NCBI RefSeq assembly: GCF_011022235.1
Contig: NZ_JAAIYP010000045.1
Span: 97,988 to 161,987 of the forward strand
Reading direction: 5' to 3'
Origin: Magnetospirillum aberrantis SpK
GTDB taxonomy: Bacteria; Pseudomonadota; Alphaproteobacteria; Rhodospirillales; Magnetospirillaceae
DNA length: 64,000 nucleotides
The notes under the pieces were generated by a model. The model had not been told where the DNA came from, made no database searches, and saw only the letters and a program-made list of their open reading frames with translations. Below, piece by piece: positions 20,900 through 27,794 of this stretch (its first letter is position 1; every line of letters begins with the position of its first letter). A program made the translations under genes and the position numbers.

Positions 20900-21136
20900 A
20901 TGATTGAACAGCACAATACCAGCATTCCGACCGGCAGTGAACTCCGCGCCGACGCGCTAGCCCGCTTGGCCCAGGCCCGCACCGTCCTGAATGTTCTTCT
21001 GTATGACGGTGAGTATGTCGATAAATTTGAGCGTCTCGCCCACGAAGAAGTCGTAAACCTCATATGGACAGCAGTCACCTTGCTGGAACAGTCCGAAGAC
21101 TTCCTCGGAAAGATCAAATATGCGTCTGCGCATTAA
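20900..21136 (+). CDS. Small hypothetical protein, 78 residues
   Basis: I do not recognise it. The ATG has GGAGG eight bases upstream. The protein is helical and acidic, with no HTH that I can see (ALARLAQARTVLNVLLYDGE, LIWTAVTLLEQSEDFLGKI). It follows integrase 2 by 100 bases in the same direction and is closed by a terminator at 21155. Confidence 0.6.
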   Translation: MIEQHNTSIPTGSELRADALARLAQARTVLNVLLYDGEYVDKFERLAHEEVVNLIWTAVTLLEQSEDFLGKIKYASAH

Positions 21137-21154
21137 CATAGCGAACTGACCTCG

Positions 21155-21184
21155 TGGGGGCCGCTTCAGCGGCCTCCACTTTTA
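21155..21184 (+). terminator. Rho-independent terminator after the 78-residue gene
   Basis: GGCCGC-TTCA-GCGGCC is followed by TCCACTTTTA. It ends the integrase 2 transcript. Confidence 0.7.
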
Positions 21185-21223
21185 TGCTGTCGTACCTACG
21201 CAAAATTCACACTCGGAAACTGC

Positions 21224-21460
21224 TTGACATTTCGAGTATGCAGCGGGAATCTACTGACAGTATCTCGAAGCTGAACATTAGCGATGCCAGACCGCGACGA
21301 CTGGTGAGTACGAGGCAACACCCCCGAGCGTAAGCTAAAGGTGGTGGTGGCAGACCCCAAGGAACGCACCGCCCTTGGAACTGTCATCCCCTAGTCGAAA
21401 GGCTGGGACGGGCTGTGAGAGATATAGACCGGAGCACTACGATGCTGCCGGTCTTTAATT
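21224..21460 (+). ncRNA. Candidate structured RNA of the inner element, about 200 nt
   Basis: A 365-base gap without a credible gene holds TTGACA at 21224, a 17-base spacer, and GAATCT at 21247. About 200 bases follow with several self-complementary segments (for example CCAAGG paired with CCTTGG), ending in a strong hairpin at 21427-21453 (GACCGG AGCA, loop, TGCT G CCGGTC) and TTTAATTT. It starts and stops like a transcription unit. I know no family for it. It could regulate the excisionase-like gene just downstream. Confidence 0.35.
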
Positions 21461-21502
21461 TATGCGGAACGACCGGTGGCGACTCACAGGAAGAGTTGCC
21501 CC

Positions 21503-21748
21503 ATGCAAACTTCTCAGAACCGGCCCGACGCCATCCCTTTGGATGACCTGTACGAGCCGTCCGAACTGGTCGCCATGTTCCCCAAGGTGCTGAGCATCAA
21601 CACCTTGAAATGGCATCTATTCAACCGCCACAAGAACGGCCTCGACACCGCGTGCGTGAAAGGCTTCCGCCGCAAAATTCTGATTTCCAAGTCGCGATTT
21701 GAACAGTGGTTGGCAACGCAGACTGACGCCGCGAGGGCCGCATCATGA
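21503..21748 (+). CDS. Excisionase-like small DNA-binding protein
   Basis: From the ATG at 21503 (AGGAAGAG upstream) the protein has 81 residues. YEPSELVAMFPKVLSINTLK reads as a winged-helix start of the MerR/excisionase kind, in which a helix selects a site from short input, followed by GFRRKILISKSRFEQWLATQ, the usual strand-wing-helix end of Xis-type proteins. Together with integrase 2 it would direct excision or act as a regulator. Its stop overlaps the next start by four bases. Confidence 0.6.
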   Translation: MQTSQNRPDAIPLDDLYEPSELVAMFPKVLSINTLKWHLFNRHKNGLDTACVKGFRRKILISKSRFEQWLATQTDAARAAS

Positions 21749-22059
21749 GCAAAACAGCACATGGGCCAACGCCACTATCCAACTTCGACTTTGGCGAACG
21801 CGGCATGTCCGCTGCGCTGAACATGACCGATGACGAATTCCTTGTCGCCTACATGAATAAGGAAATTGCGCCCCCCGATAGCGTGCGCTCGGGCGAGTCC
21901 CGGTGGTCAATCTGGGCCTTGGCACGGGAAATCACGAAGCGGACCCCGGCTGGTCTGGCAGGATTGGAAATCCTCGTCTACCACATCAACGCGTTGGTAC
22001 GTGCCGAACAGGCGGAAGAAGGGCATGACGATGCCCCGCCCCCTCTGAACGTCCAGTGA
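21745..22059 (+). CDS. Hypothetical protein, 104 residues
   Basis: I do not recognise it. It overlaps the excisionase-like gene (ATGA) and the upstream GTG option of the primase gene, so it is part of one operon. It is soluble and mostly helical (MTDDEFLVAYMNKEI, IWALAREITKRT, LEILVYHINALVRAEQAEE). A small replication accessory role is only a guess from position. Confidence 0.6.
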   Translation: MSKTAHGPTPLSNFDFGERGMSAALNMTDDEFLVAYMNKEIAPPDSVRSGESRWSIWALAREITKRTPAGLAGLEILVYHINALVRAEQAEEGHDDAPPPLNVQ

Positions 22060-22073
22060 CGGGGGGGGCATGC

Positions 22074-24107
22074 ATGAACCGGATCGCATCCGAAAAGGCG
22101 AAAGCCCCGGTGGGCACCGGGGCTTTCAATTTGGGTCATGAGTTTGGTTTACCGAGGGTCGAAACGGAATGTAGCTCACATTGTGGTGAGCTACGCGCAC
22201 CCTCCGCACTTCGGGATTTGTCTGCCTGGCTGATCTGGCGTTACGAACCCGGCGACAAAAAACCGCGCAAGGTGCCGTACTACGTGACCGGCGGCCGTCG
22301 CAAGGGAACCCAGGGTGGCGCCGAGGATCGCGCCCACCTTGTCACCTTCGACGCGGCCACCGACGCCGCGAAGCGTCGTCAATTTGACGGCGTGGGATTT
22401 GCCACCCTGCCCGAATTCAACGTGGTCGCCCTCGATTTCGACCGCTGCGTCGTCGACGGCACCGTGCATCAGGACGTGGAAAAGCTGGTCGCCGGCACCT
22501 ACGCCGAATATTCGCCGTCCGGCAACGGAGTCCGGGCCTTCATGCGGGGCAACTTGGGCAATGGCAAGGACACCAAGGGGGAATTCGGTTTCGAGGTGTT
22601 CAGCGATTCCGGGTTCGTCACGTTCACCGGCAAAACGCTTCCCGTCACCGAAATGTTGGGGACGGCGGACACCATCGCGGACGTGACAACCGAAGTTCAG
22701 GCGTTGGCCGCAAAGCGGTTCAACCGCGTACCGTCCAGCGCCAGCACCGCCGATCCCCTGTTGACCTATGAACCGTGCCTTGGCCTCACCCCGGACCAGA
22801 TCAAAGCGGCCCTGGCCGTGCTCGATCCCGACATGGGCTATGGCGACTGGCTGAATGTTGGCATGGCCCTGCACCATGAAACCGACGGCGAAGGCTTCGA
22901 CTTTTGGAACGACTGGTCGGCCGGTGGAAGCAAATACCCAGGGGCCGACCCTCTTCAACAAAAGTGGGGTTCCTTCGGTGGCCAGGGGGGCAGGCCGGTC
23001 ACGGCCCGATACTTGGTCAAGCTCGCCAAAGAGCATGGCGTTGGCCTGAACGTCTTTTCCCTCGACGAATTCACACCGCCGACGATGGACGCGCGGAACG
23101 ACGGCGGGCGTTTTCATGTGGTCCCAGCGGGGGAGTTCTCCCGCGGGCGGGCGCCCGACTGGATCATCAAGGGCGTGGTTCCCCGTGCCGAACTTGTCGT
23201 GCTGTTCGGGGAATCTGGTTCGGGAAAATCTTTCCTGGCCTTGGACATGGCCGCAGCCATCGCGCGCGGGGCTGACTGGTGGGGCAATCGCACCAAGCCG
23301 GGCCGCGTGGTCTACATCGCAGCGGAAGGTGGCGGCGGCTTCCGAAATCGCTTGCGCGCCTACGAACAGGCCCGAGGCGTCAGCCTGGATAGCCTGCCGC
23401 TGGGCATCATCCACGCGGCCCCCAATTTCCTGCAAAAGGACGACGCGCTGGACGTGGCGCGGGCCATCGGCTCCGCCGACGTGGTGTTCGTGGACACCTT
23501 TGCCCAGGTCACACCCGGCGCCAACGAGAACGCGGCGGAAGACATCGGCAAGGCCCTCACGCACTGCCGGGGCATCCACCGGGCCACGGGCGCGGTCGTC
23601 GTCCTGATCCACCACGCAGGCAAAGATCCAACCAGGGGGGCGCGCGGCTGGTCCGGCCTCAAGGCGGCGGCCGATGCCGAGATTGAAGTCCTGCGCCTAC
23701 CGAACGGACGCATCGCCCGGATTTCCAAGCAGAAGGACGGGGAGGACGGCCTCGAATGGGGCTTCGATTTGGTGAAGGTGCCTATCGGCATGGATGACGA
23801 CGGCGACGTGGTTGATTCCTGCGTCGTGGAACGTGCCGACACCGTTCCCGCCGCCTGCGGCCGACAGCGACCGCTGGGCATATGGCAGCGATTGGCTCTC
23901 GAAATCCTGAACGAGTTCGCTATCGGTCAGACCGAGGGCATCGAGCCTTCCGCAGTGGTCGCCGAAATGCTGGTCCGCGGCCCCGTCGCGGAAGAAGGCA
24001 AGCGCGATGCCCGAAAGCAGCGTGCGGATCGCGCCTTGCGCGCGGTCTGCGAAGGCGATGACGCGCCGTACCGTTTGGACGGCGATTACATCAAGGTGGC
24101 GGAATGA
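22074..24107 (+). CDS. Primase-helicase: N-terminal primase-polymerase-like part, PriCT-2-like linker, RepA-type ATPase
   Basis: The ATG at 22074 gives 677 residues, with a G run eight bases upstream. Residues about 40-200 look like a bifunctional primase-polymerase (WLIWRYEPGDKKPRKVPYYV, VALDFDRCV, YAEYSPSGNGVRAF). About 230-310 resemble PriCT-2 (GYGDWLNVGMALHHETDGEG, DWSAGGSKYPG). About 365-570 form a RepA/AAA_25 helicase with Walker A GESGSGKS, Walker B VVFVDTFAQ and LIHHAGKDPTRGARGWSGLK. This architecture replicates plasmids, prophages and satellites. The GGTGCA repeat cluster directly downstream is the natural candidate for its origin. Confidence 0.85.
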   Translation: MNRIASEKAKAPVGTGAFNLGHEFGLPRVETECSSHCGELRAPSALRDLSAWLIWRYEPGDKKPRKVPYYVTGGRRKGTQGGAEDRAHLVTFDAATDAAKRRQFDGVGFATLPEFNVVALDFDRCVVDGTVHQDVEKLVAGTYAEYSPSGNGVRAFMRGNLGNGKDTKGEFGFEVFSDSGFVTFTGKTLPVTEMLGTADTIADVTTEVQALAAKRFNRVPSSASTADPLLTYEPCLGLTPDQIKAALAVLDPDMGYGDWLNVGMALHHETDGEGFDFWNDWSAGGSKYPGADPLQQKWGSFGGQGGRPVTARYLVKLAKEHGVGLNVFSLDEFTPPTMDARNDGGRFHVVPAGEFSRGRAPDWIIKGVVPRAELVVLFGESGSGKSFLALDMAAAIARGADWWGNRTKPGRVVYIAAEGGGGFRNRLRAYEQARGVSLDSLPLGIIHAAPNFLQKDDALDVARAIGSADVVFVDTFAQVTPGANENAAEDIGKALTHCRGIHRATGAVVVLIHHAGKDPTRGARGWSGLKAAADAEIEVLRLPNGRIARISKQKDGEDGLEWGFDLVKVPIGMDDDGDVVDSCVVERADTVPAACGRQRPLGIWQRLALEILNEFAIGQTEGIEPSAVVAEMLVRGPVAEEGKRDARKQRADRALRAVCEGDDAPYRLDGDYIKVAE

Positions 24108-24124
24108 ACGTGCAGAAAATTACA

Positions 24125-24252
24125 TGCACCTTGCACCATCTTTTGCACCTTGGTGCACCAAGGTGCGGCGCGCGATCCGCCCATCTGCACCGCACCGCAC
24201 CACCACCCTATAGGGGTGGTGCAGTGGTGCAGTGGCGCGGGGTGAAGGTGCA
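24125..24252. repeat. GGTGCA/TGCACC repeat cluster, candidate replication origin
   Basis: Nine hexamers occur in 128 bases: TGCACC at 24125, 24132, 24144, 24154 and 24186, and GGTGCA at 24152, 24218, 24226 and 24247. The copies at 24152 and 24154 make the palindrome GGTGCACC. Short AT-rich words (AAAATTAC at 24116, AAAATTTTAC at 24252) flank the cluster. There is no convincing gene between the primase-helicase stop and 24454. Confidence 0.5.
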
Positions 24253-24453
24253 AAATTTTACAAAGACCCCTGGCCGAAATTCCGGCTCCCCGGTGCGACG
24301 CGGCGGGGGTGCCACACGGTGCCGTCAAACGGCACGCATCGCACACGCGGGCGCGCGATATAGAAAACAGGGCGCTGCCCGGGTGCGATCCGCACATCCG
24401 CACACCTAAAAAACGCGCGAGCGGATCGTGCAGGACAGAAGGAGGGCGCATTG

Positions 24454-24690
24454 ATGTTCAGGGTGGTCGCAGTTAACGAAGCCGGTCTGCGCTGCGGCGA
24501 AGACCATCCGGGGGCGAAGCTGACGGATAGCGAAGTCGAGTTGATCCGCCAATTGCGTGAAAGCGGCATGAGCTACGGCGTCCTGGCCGATAAATTCGAT
24601 GTGTCGAAAAGCTGCATCGCGGACATCTGCAAGTACAGGCGGCGCGGTCAGTTCGTACTACACGAAAAGAAAGTGCGCGTTCAGGAATAG
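24454..24690 (+). CDS. Small HTH protein, 78 residues
   Basis: The ATG at 24454 follows GGAGGGCGCA. Residues 18-60 form a helix-turn-helix of the kind seen in small phage proteins: HPGAKLTDSEVELIRQLRES, GMSYGVLADKFDVSKSCIAD. The C-terminus is basic. It is a candidate transcription or replication regulator of the inner element, and no CI-like repressor is present elsewhere in it. Confidence 0.65.
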   Translation: MFRVVAVNEAGLRCGEDHPGAKLTDSEVELIRQLRESGMSYGVLADKFDVSKSCIADICKYRRRGQFVLHEKKVRVQE

Positions 24691-24715
24691 CCCACCGGAT
24701 ATGAAGGGTTTTGTC

Positions 24716-25039
24716 ATGGAAATGTCTATCGGGAAATTTAAGGGCCAGCCTATCGAAGCGATGCCCACTGCGTACATCGCGTGGTGTCTCTCGCAGGACC
24801 ACTTCCGTTTCAAGAATTGGCCTCTGGTCGAGGAAATGTTGAAGGTGCTCCGCTCCCGGCTTGCAGACGCCGACAGCCTGCACGCGGAACTGCGGGTGGA
24901 AACCATGCCAAAGAAGCGGCGGCGGCCAGAACCACGTTGGGCAGCCAGGAAGCGGGAACGTATGGAGAAGCGGCTGCACAAGATGACGGCCCTCCTTCGC
25001 CGACAGGTCAATCCCGACGATGTGAGCGACCTGATTTGA
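24716..25039 (+). CDS. DUF3820-like protein
   Basis: The ATG at 24716 with AAGGG upstream gives 107 residues; an in-frame ATG at 24701 is possible. MSIGKFKGQPIEAMPTAYIA and WCLSQD match the short DUF3820 motif (small fold with GKYKGxP). The C-terminal half is very basic (MPKKRRRPEPRWAARKRERM), suggesting nucleic-acid contact. The function is unknown. It lies in the early gene block of the inner element. Confidence 0.65.
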   Translation: MEMSIGKFKGQPIEAMPTAYIAWCLSQDHFRFKNWPLVEEMLKVLRSRLADADSLHAELRVETMPKKRRRPEPRWAARKRERMEKRLHKMTALLRRQVNPDDVSDLI

Positions 25040-25129
25040 CCCTCAACAGATATGTAGACTTTCAAAACCCAAGGAAATCCGCGCCATTCCGGCGCTTCGC
25101 GTAATTTGGCGTGTAAGAAGGGCCTCGAA

Positions 25130-25648
25130 ATGGACGACAAAGACATCCCTGCGGCCCTGCGCCGCCTAATCATGACCTTGCAGCAGTACCCGGCGGATAG
25201 TCCGGTCGGCCAAGTGCTCGCCAACCGTTTGCCCCCGGACGACGCCCGCGCCACGCTCGCCTGGCTGGACCGTCAGGCGCGGCGGGAAGCCCTGCCGCTC
25301 ATCTTTTCCTTTGAGGTGCCCGGCTATGTGCTGCTCGGTTCGGAAGACGATGCCCGCGCGGTACCCAATCCGGGCTTGGTCGGTCTGAAAGCGGCCTGGG
25401 ACATCTTTCTGGAAGGCCCCAGCGCCCCCCTGGTCTACTTCGCCGCCGACAAGGGCATGACATCAAACGGGCTGCGCAACGCCTTGGCGCGCGCCGCGGA
25501 GTGGGTTGACCGGCGATACCCGCCCCTGGCGGTGGCTATTCGGGGCATCAAGGTCCAACAGGACGGATCGGCGTGCTTTGATATGTCGTTGAGGCTGCGC
25601 CTAGCTGGCGTGTTTTCTGCGTGTGCGAAGCCCGCAAGCATCTGGTGA
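25130..25648 (+). CDS. Hypothetical protein, 172 residues
   Basis: I do not recognise it. The start ATG has AAGAAGGG upstream. The chain is soluble with mixed helix and strand (LPLIFSFEVPGYVLLGSEDD, APLVYFAADKGM, PPLAVAIRGIKVQQDG). It comes after a 90-base gap and precedes a coiled-coil protein, at the change from replication genes to virion genes. Confidence 0.6.
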   Translation: MDDKDIPAALRRLIMTLQQYPADSPVGQVLANRLPPDDARATLAWLDRQARREALPLIFSFEVPGYVLLGSEDDARAVPNPGLVGLKAAWDIFLEGPSAPLVYFAADKGMTSNGLRNALARAAEWVDRRYPPLAVAIRGIKVQQDGSACFDMSLRLRLAGVFSACAKPASIW

Positions 25649-25697
25649 CATGGCATTCTCGGGTTGTTTCGCCAACCAGAGAAAGGGCCGCACCAGG

Positions 25698-26354
25698 ATG
25701 CCACTCAATCCCAAAATTCAGGCGGCGACCGAGGAAAAGGTCCGCCTTGAAAAAAGCCTCGATACCTTGCGGATCGCCCTCGACGATGCCGCGGATGCCA
25801 ACAAGCCCAACGACGTGAAGCGATTGCAGGCGGAAATCGCCGCCACGCGGGAAATGATCGCGTCTTATGGGCGCCGTATCGAAAAGCTGCATGCGCAGGA
25901 TTCCGAGGTTGAACGACAGGCCCGGCGCAAAGCCAACGATGAGGCCCTTGCGCAGTTCAAGCGGCTTTCCAGCAAGCTGCCGGGCCGCGCCGTCGAAATC
26001 CGGCATGCCGTGGCCGCCCTGGCCGCCCAGATCGCCGCTTTCCAAACCATCGCCGATCAGTGCGGTGATCTGGCCTATTCCCTGACGCAGCAGATTGACG
26101 AACGCCGTTTCTATTCCTCGGTGTTCTTGCACCTTCCCATATACGTCCGCTTCACGGATGGCGTGTTGGGCCACTGCGTCGCCGATGAACTCCGCAAGGC
26201 TCGTATTTTCCGTGAATTTGCGGTCAACCCCCACGTCGATTTGCCCCGTCTGGATCTGTCTCCCATCGAGGAATGCATCGAAGCTCGGGTCGAAAAGCTG
26301 ACGGTGTACATGACCGACGCTTGCAAATATGCCAACGAAGGAATCCAGCCATGA
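25698..26354 (+). CDS. Coiled-coil hypothetical protein, 218 residues
   Basis: Residues 5-110 are strongly coiled-coil (ATEEKVRLEKSLDTLRIALD, LQAEIAATREMIASYGRRIE), followed by a smaller globular part (FYSSVFLHLPIYVRFTDG). I do not recognise the family. Size and coiled coil would suit a scaffold or capsid-size factor, but that is only a guess from its place immediately before the cement gene, which it overlaps by four bases. Confidence 0.6.
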   Translation: MPLNPKIQAATEEKVRLEKSLDTLRIALDDAADANKPNDVKRLQAEIAATREMIASYGRRIEKLHAQDSEVERQARRKANDEALAQFKRLSSKLPGRAVEIRHAVAALAAQIAAFQTIADQCGDLAYSLTQQIDERRFYSSVFLHLPIYVRFTDGVLGHCVADELRKARIFREFAVNPHVDLPRLDLSPIEECIEARVEKLTVYMTDACKYANEGIQP

Positions 26355-26752
26355 TTATCGACGGCGACCTCATGTTTTCCGACAAGCAGGACGTGAGCGC
26401 GACGGGCTATTCGTCCAACACGGTGGAAATTCACCCCAACCTCAGCCCCGCCGGCCTCGACATGGCCGTGCAGATCGTCGTTCGCAGCGCGTCGAGCGAA
26501 GCCGCGACACTGACCGTGGAACTGGAAACGTCCAGCGACAACACGGCCTGGGCGAAGGTGGCGGGCGTGGCGAAGCCCTCCGGCGAGGCCGTTTTCAGCC
26601 TTTCGCTGAACAACGTCGCCGGCCTCCGCAAGTACCTGCGGCTGCGCTACGTGGTGAGCGGGGCGTTCAACATCATGTCCATGCTGGTAGCGGGCAGCGG
26701 CTTTTCGAGCGCCGCCCGCGTCGGCAACCTTCCGGCCCGCGGTCAGGAATAG
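26351..26752 (+). CDS. Probable capsid cement (decoration) protein, Bbp16-like
   Basis: The 133-residue protein starts MIIDGDLMFSDKQDVSATGY, close to the start of Bbp16-type cement proteins of Bordetella phage BPP-1 relatives (a short strand, then a SDxQ segment). The body is rich in strands (AVQIVVRSASSEAATLTVEL, YLRLRYVVSGAFNIMSMLVA). Cement proteins stabilise expanded icosahedral heads from outside. No major capsid gene accompanies it here, which is unusual. The family call is from memory of the pattern. Confidence 0.6.
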   Translation: MIIDGDLMFSDKQDVSATGYSSNTVEIHPNLSPAGLDMAVQIVVRSASSEAATLTVELETSSDNTAWAKVAGVAKPSGEAVFSLSLNNVAGLRKYLRLRYVVSGAFNIMSMLVAGSGFSSAARVGNLPARGQE

Positions 26753-26766
26753 AGGGAGGGGGCGTC

Positions 26767-26919
26767 ATGAGTACCGAGGAAAAACGAACCTTCGTCCGCG
26801 ACTATCTGAACGGCCATGCCGACGTGTGTTTCCGGCAGGCCGTCTATGCGTTGCAGTTGCTCTACAACCCCGCGCATTTGGACCTGCTGTTCGGCATGGC
26901 CTTGCGCCGGGCATACTGA
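26767..26919 (+). CDS. Small hypothetical protein, 50 residues
   Basis: The ATG is preceded by GAGGGAGGGGGCG, a very strong ribosome site. The protein is helical (FRQAVYALQLLYNPAHLDLL). It sits between the cement gene and the first ejection-type gene, 12 bases before the latter's start. The function is unknown. Confidence 0.6.
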   Translation: MSTEEKRTFVRDYLNGHADVCFRQAVYALQLLYNPAHLDLLFGMALRRAY

Positions 26920-26931
26920 GGGAGGGCCGAA

Positions 26932-27243
26932 ATGTCCGGTGCCATCACCGCCGTTGCCATTGCATCCGTCGCTTCCGCGGCCTATGGCATCTACTCGGGC
27001 GAACGGGCGGCCGACGCGCAAAAATCGGCCCAGGCCCAAGCGCGAGAAATCGCCGACAAGCAAGCCAACGCCGCCCAGCAGGCTTTGAACCAGGCCAACC
27101 AGAAGAAGCCCGACACGTCGGCCATCCTGTCGGCGGCTCAGCAGACCGGAAGGGGCGGTCAGTCCGGCACCATGTTGACCGGGCCGCAGGGCGTTGACCC
27201 GACTTCCTTGACCCTGGGCAAGAACACGCTGTTGGGGTCGTAG
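26932..27243 (+). CDS. Small virion-interior-type protein, 103 residues
   Basis: A hydrophobic N-terminus (ITAVAIASVASAAYGIYSGE) is followed by an Ala/Gln-rich helix and a C-terminus TLGKNTLLGS. This layout recurs in small proteins of podovirus ejection modules, where they lie just ahead of the larger internal core proteins. A GGAGGG site precedes the ATG. The role is inferred from layout and position. Confidence 0.6.
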   Translation: MSGAITAVAIASVASAAYGIYSGERAADAQKSAQAQAREIADKQANAAQQALNQANQKKPDTSAILSAAQQTGRGGQSGTMLTGPQGVDPTSLTLGKNTLLGS

Positions 27244-27245
27244 TC

Positions 27246-27794
27246 ATGGGCCTCTCATCCGAACAGACGGCGATGATAGCGGCGGTGTCGAATACTGGCG
27301 GTGCAGTGAACAGCGCCATCGGCAGCTATTACAGCGCAAAAAGCCAGGCATCGAGCCTCAAGTTTCAGGCCGACATCGCCGATATCAACGCCCGTGTCGC
27401 CGAACTCGGGGCACAGTCCGAGCTTGCGGCCGGGGAAAGGCAAGTTGCCGCCCAGACCTTGCGTGCGGGCCAGATCAAAGGCGCACAGCGCGCCGCGATG
27501 GCGGCCAACGGTATTGACCTGGGTGAAGGGAATGCCGCCGAGGTGCTGGCGTCCACCGATATCGTGAAGGAAATCGACAAAAACACGATCACCACCAACG
27601 CGCTGCAATCCGCGTGGGGCTACCGGCTTCAGGGAACGAACGCCCAGGTCGACGCCCTGATAAAGCGGGGTACCGCCGCCGGTATCAGCCCGTTCGGTTC
27701 GCTCACAACGTCCCTGTTGGGCAGTGCCGGCAGGGTGGCGTCCAGTTGGTACGACTACACCAAGATCATTGAGAACAAGGGGGGCAAGCCCTGA
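27246..27794 (+). CDS. Internal virion core protein, gp14-like
   Basis: The 182-residue protein has a small-residue N-terminus (AVSNTGGAVNSAIGSYYSAK), then a long amphipathic helix region (ADIADINARVAELGAQSELA, AGQIKGAQRAAMAANGIDLG) with the GTSxD/VLASTDIV type of segment seen in T7 gp14-like internal proteins. These proteins leave the head first and form part of the channel through the outer membrane. It overlaps the next start by one base. Confidence 0.65.
   Translation: MGLSSEQTAMIAAVSNTGGAVNSAIGSYYSAKSQASSLKFQADIADINARVAELGAQSELAAGERQVAAQTLRAGQIKGAQRAAMAANGIDLGEGNAAEVLASTDIVKEIDKNTITTNALQSAWGYRLQGTNAQVDALIKRGTAAGISPFGSLTTSLLGSAGRVASSWYDYTKIIENKGGKP

Noticed and set aside
24104..24409. 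A 101-codon frame starting in the primase-helicase stop
   Set aside because: It is made of the GGTGCA repeat cluster, and its His/Arg/Ala-rich text looks unlike a protein.
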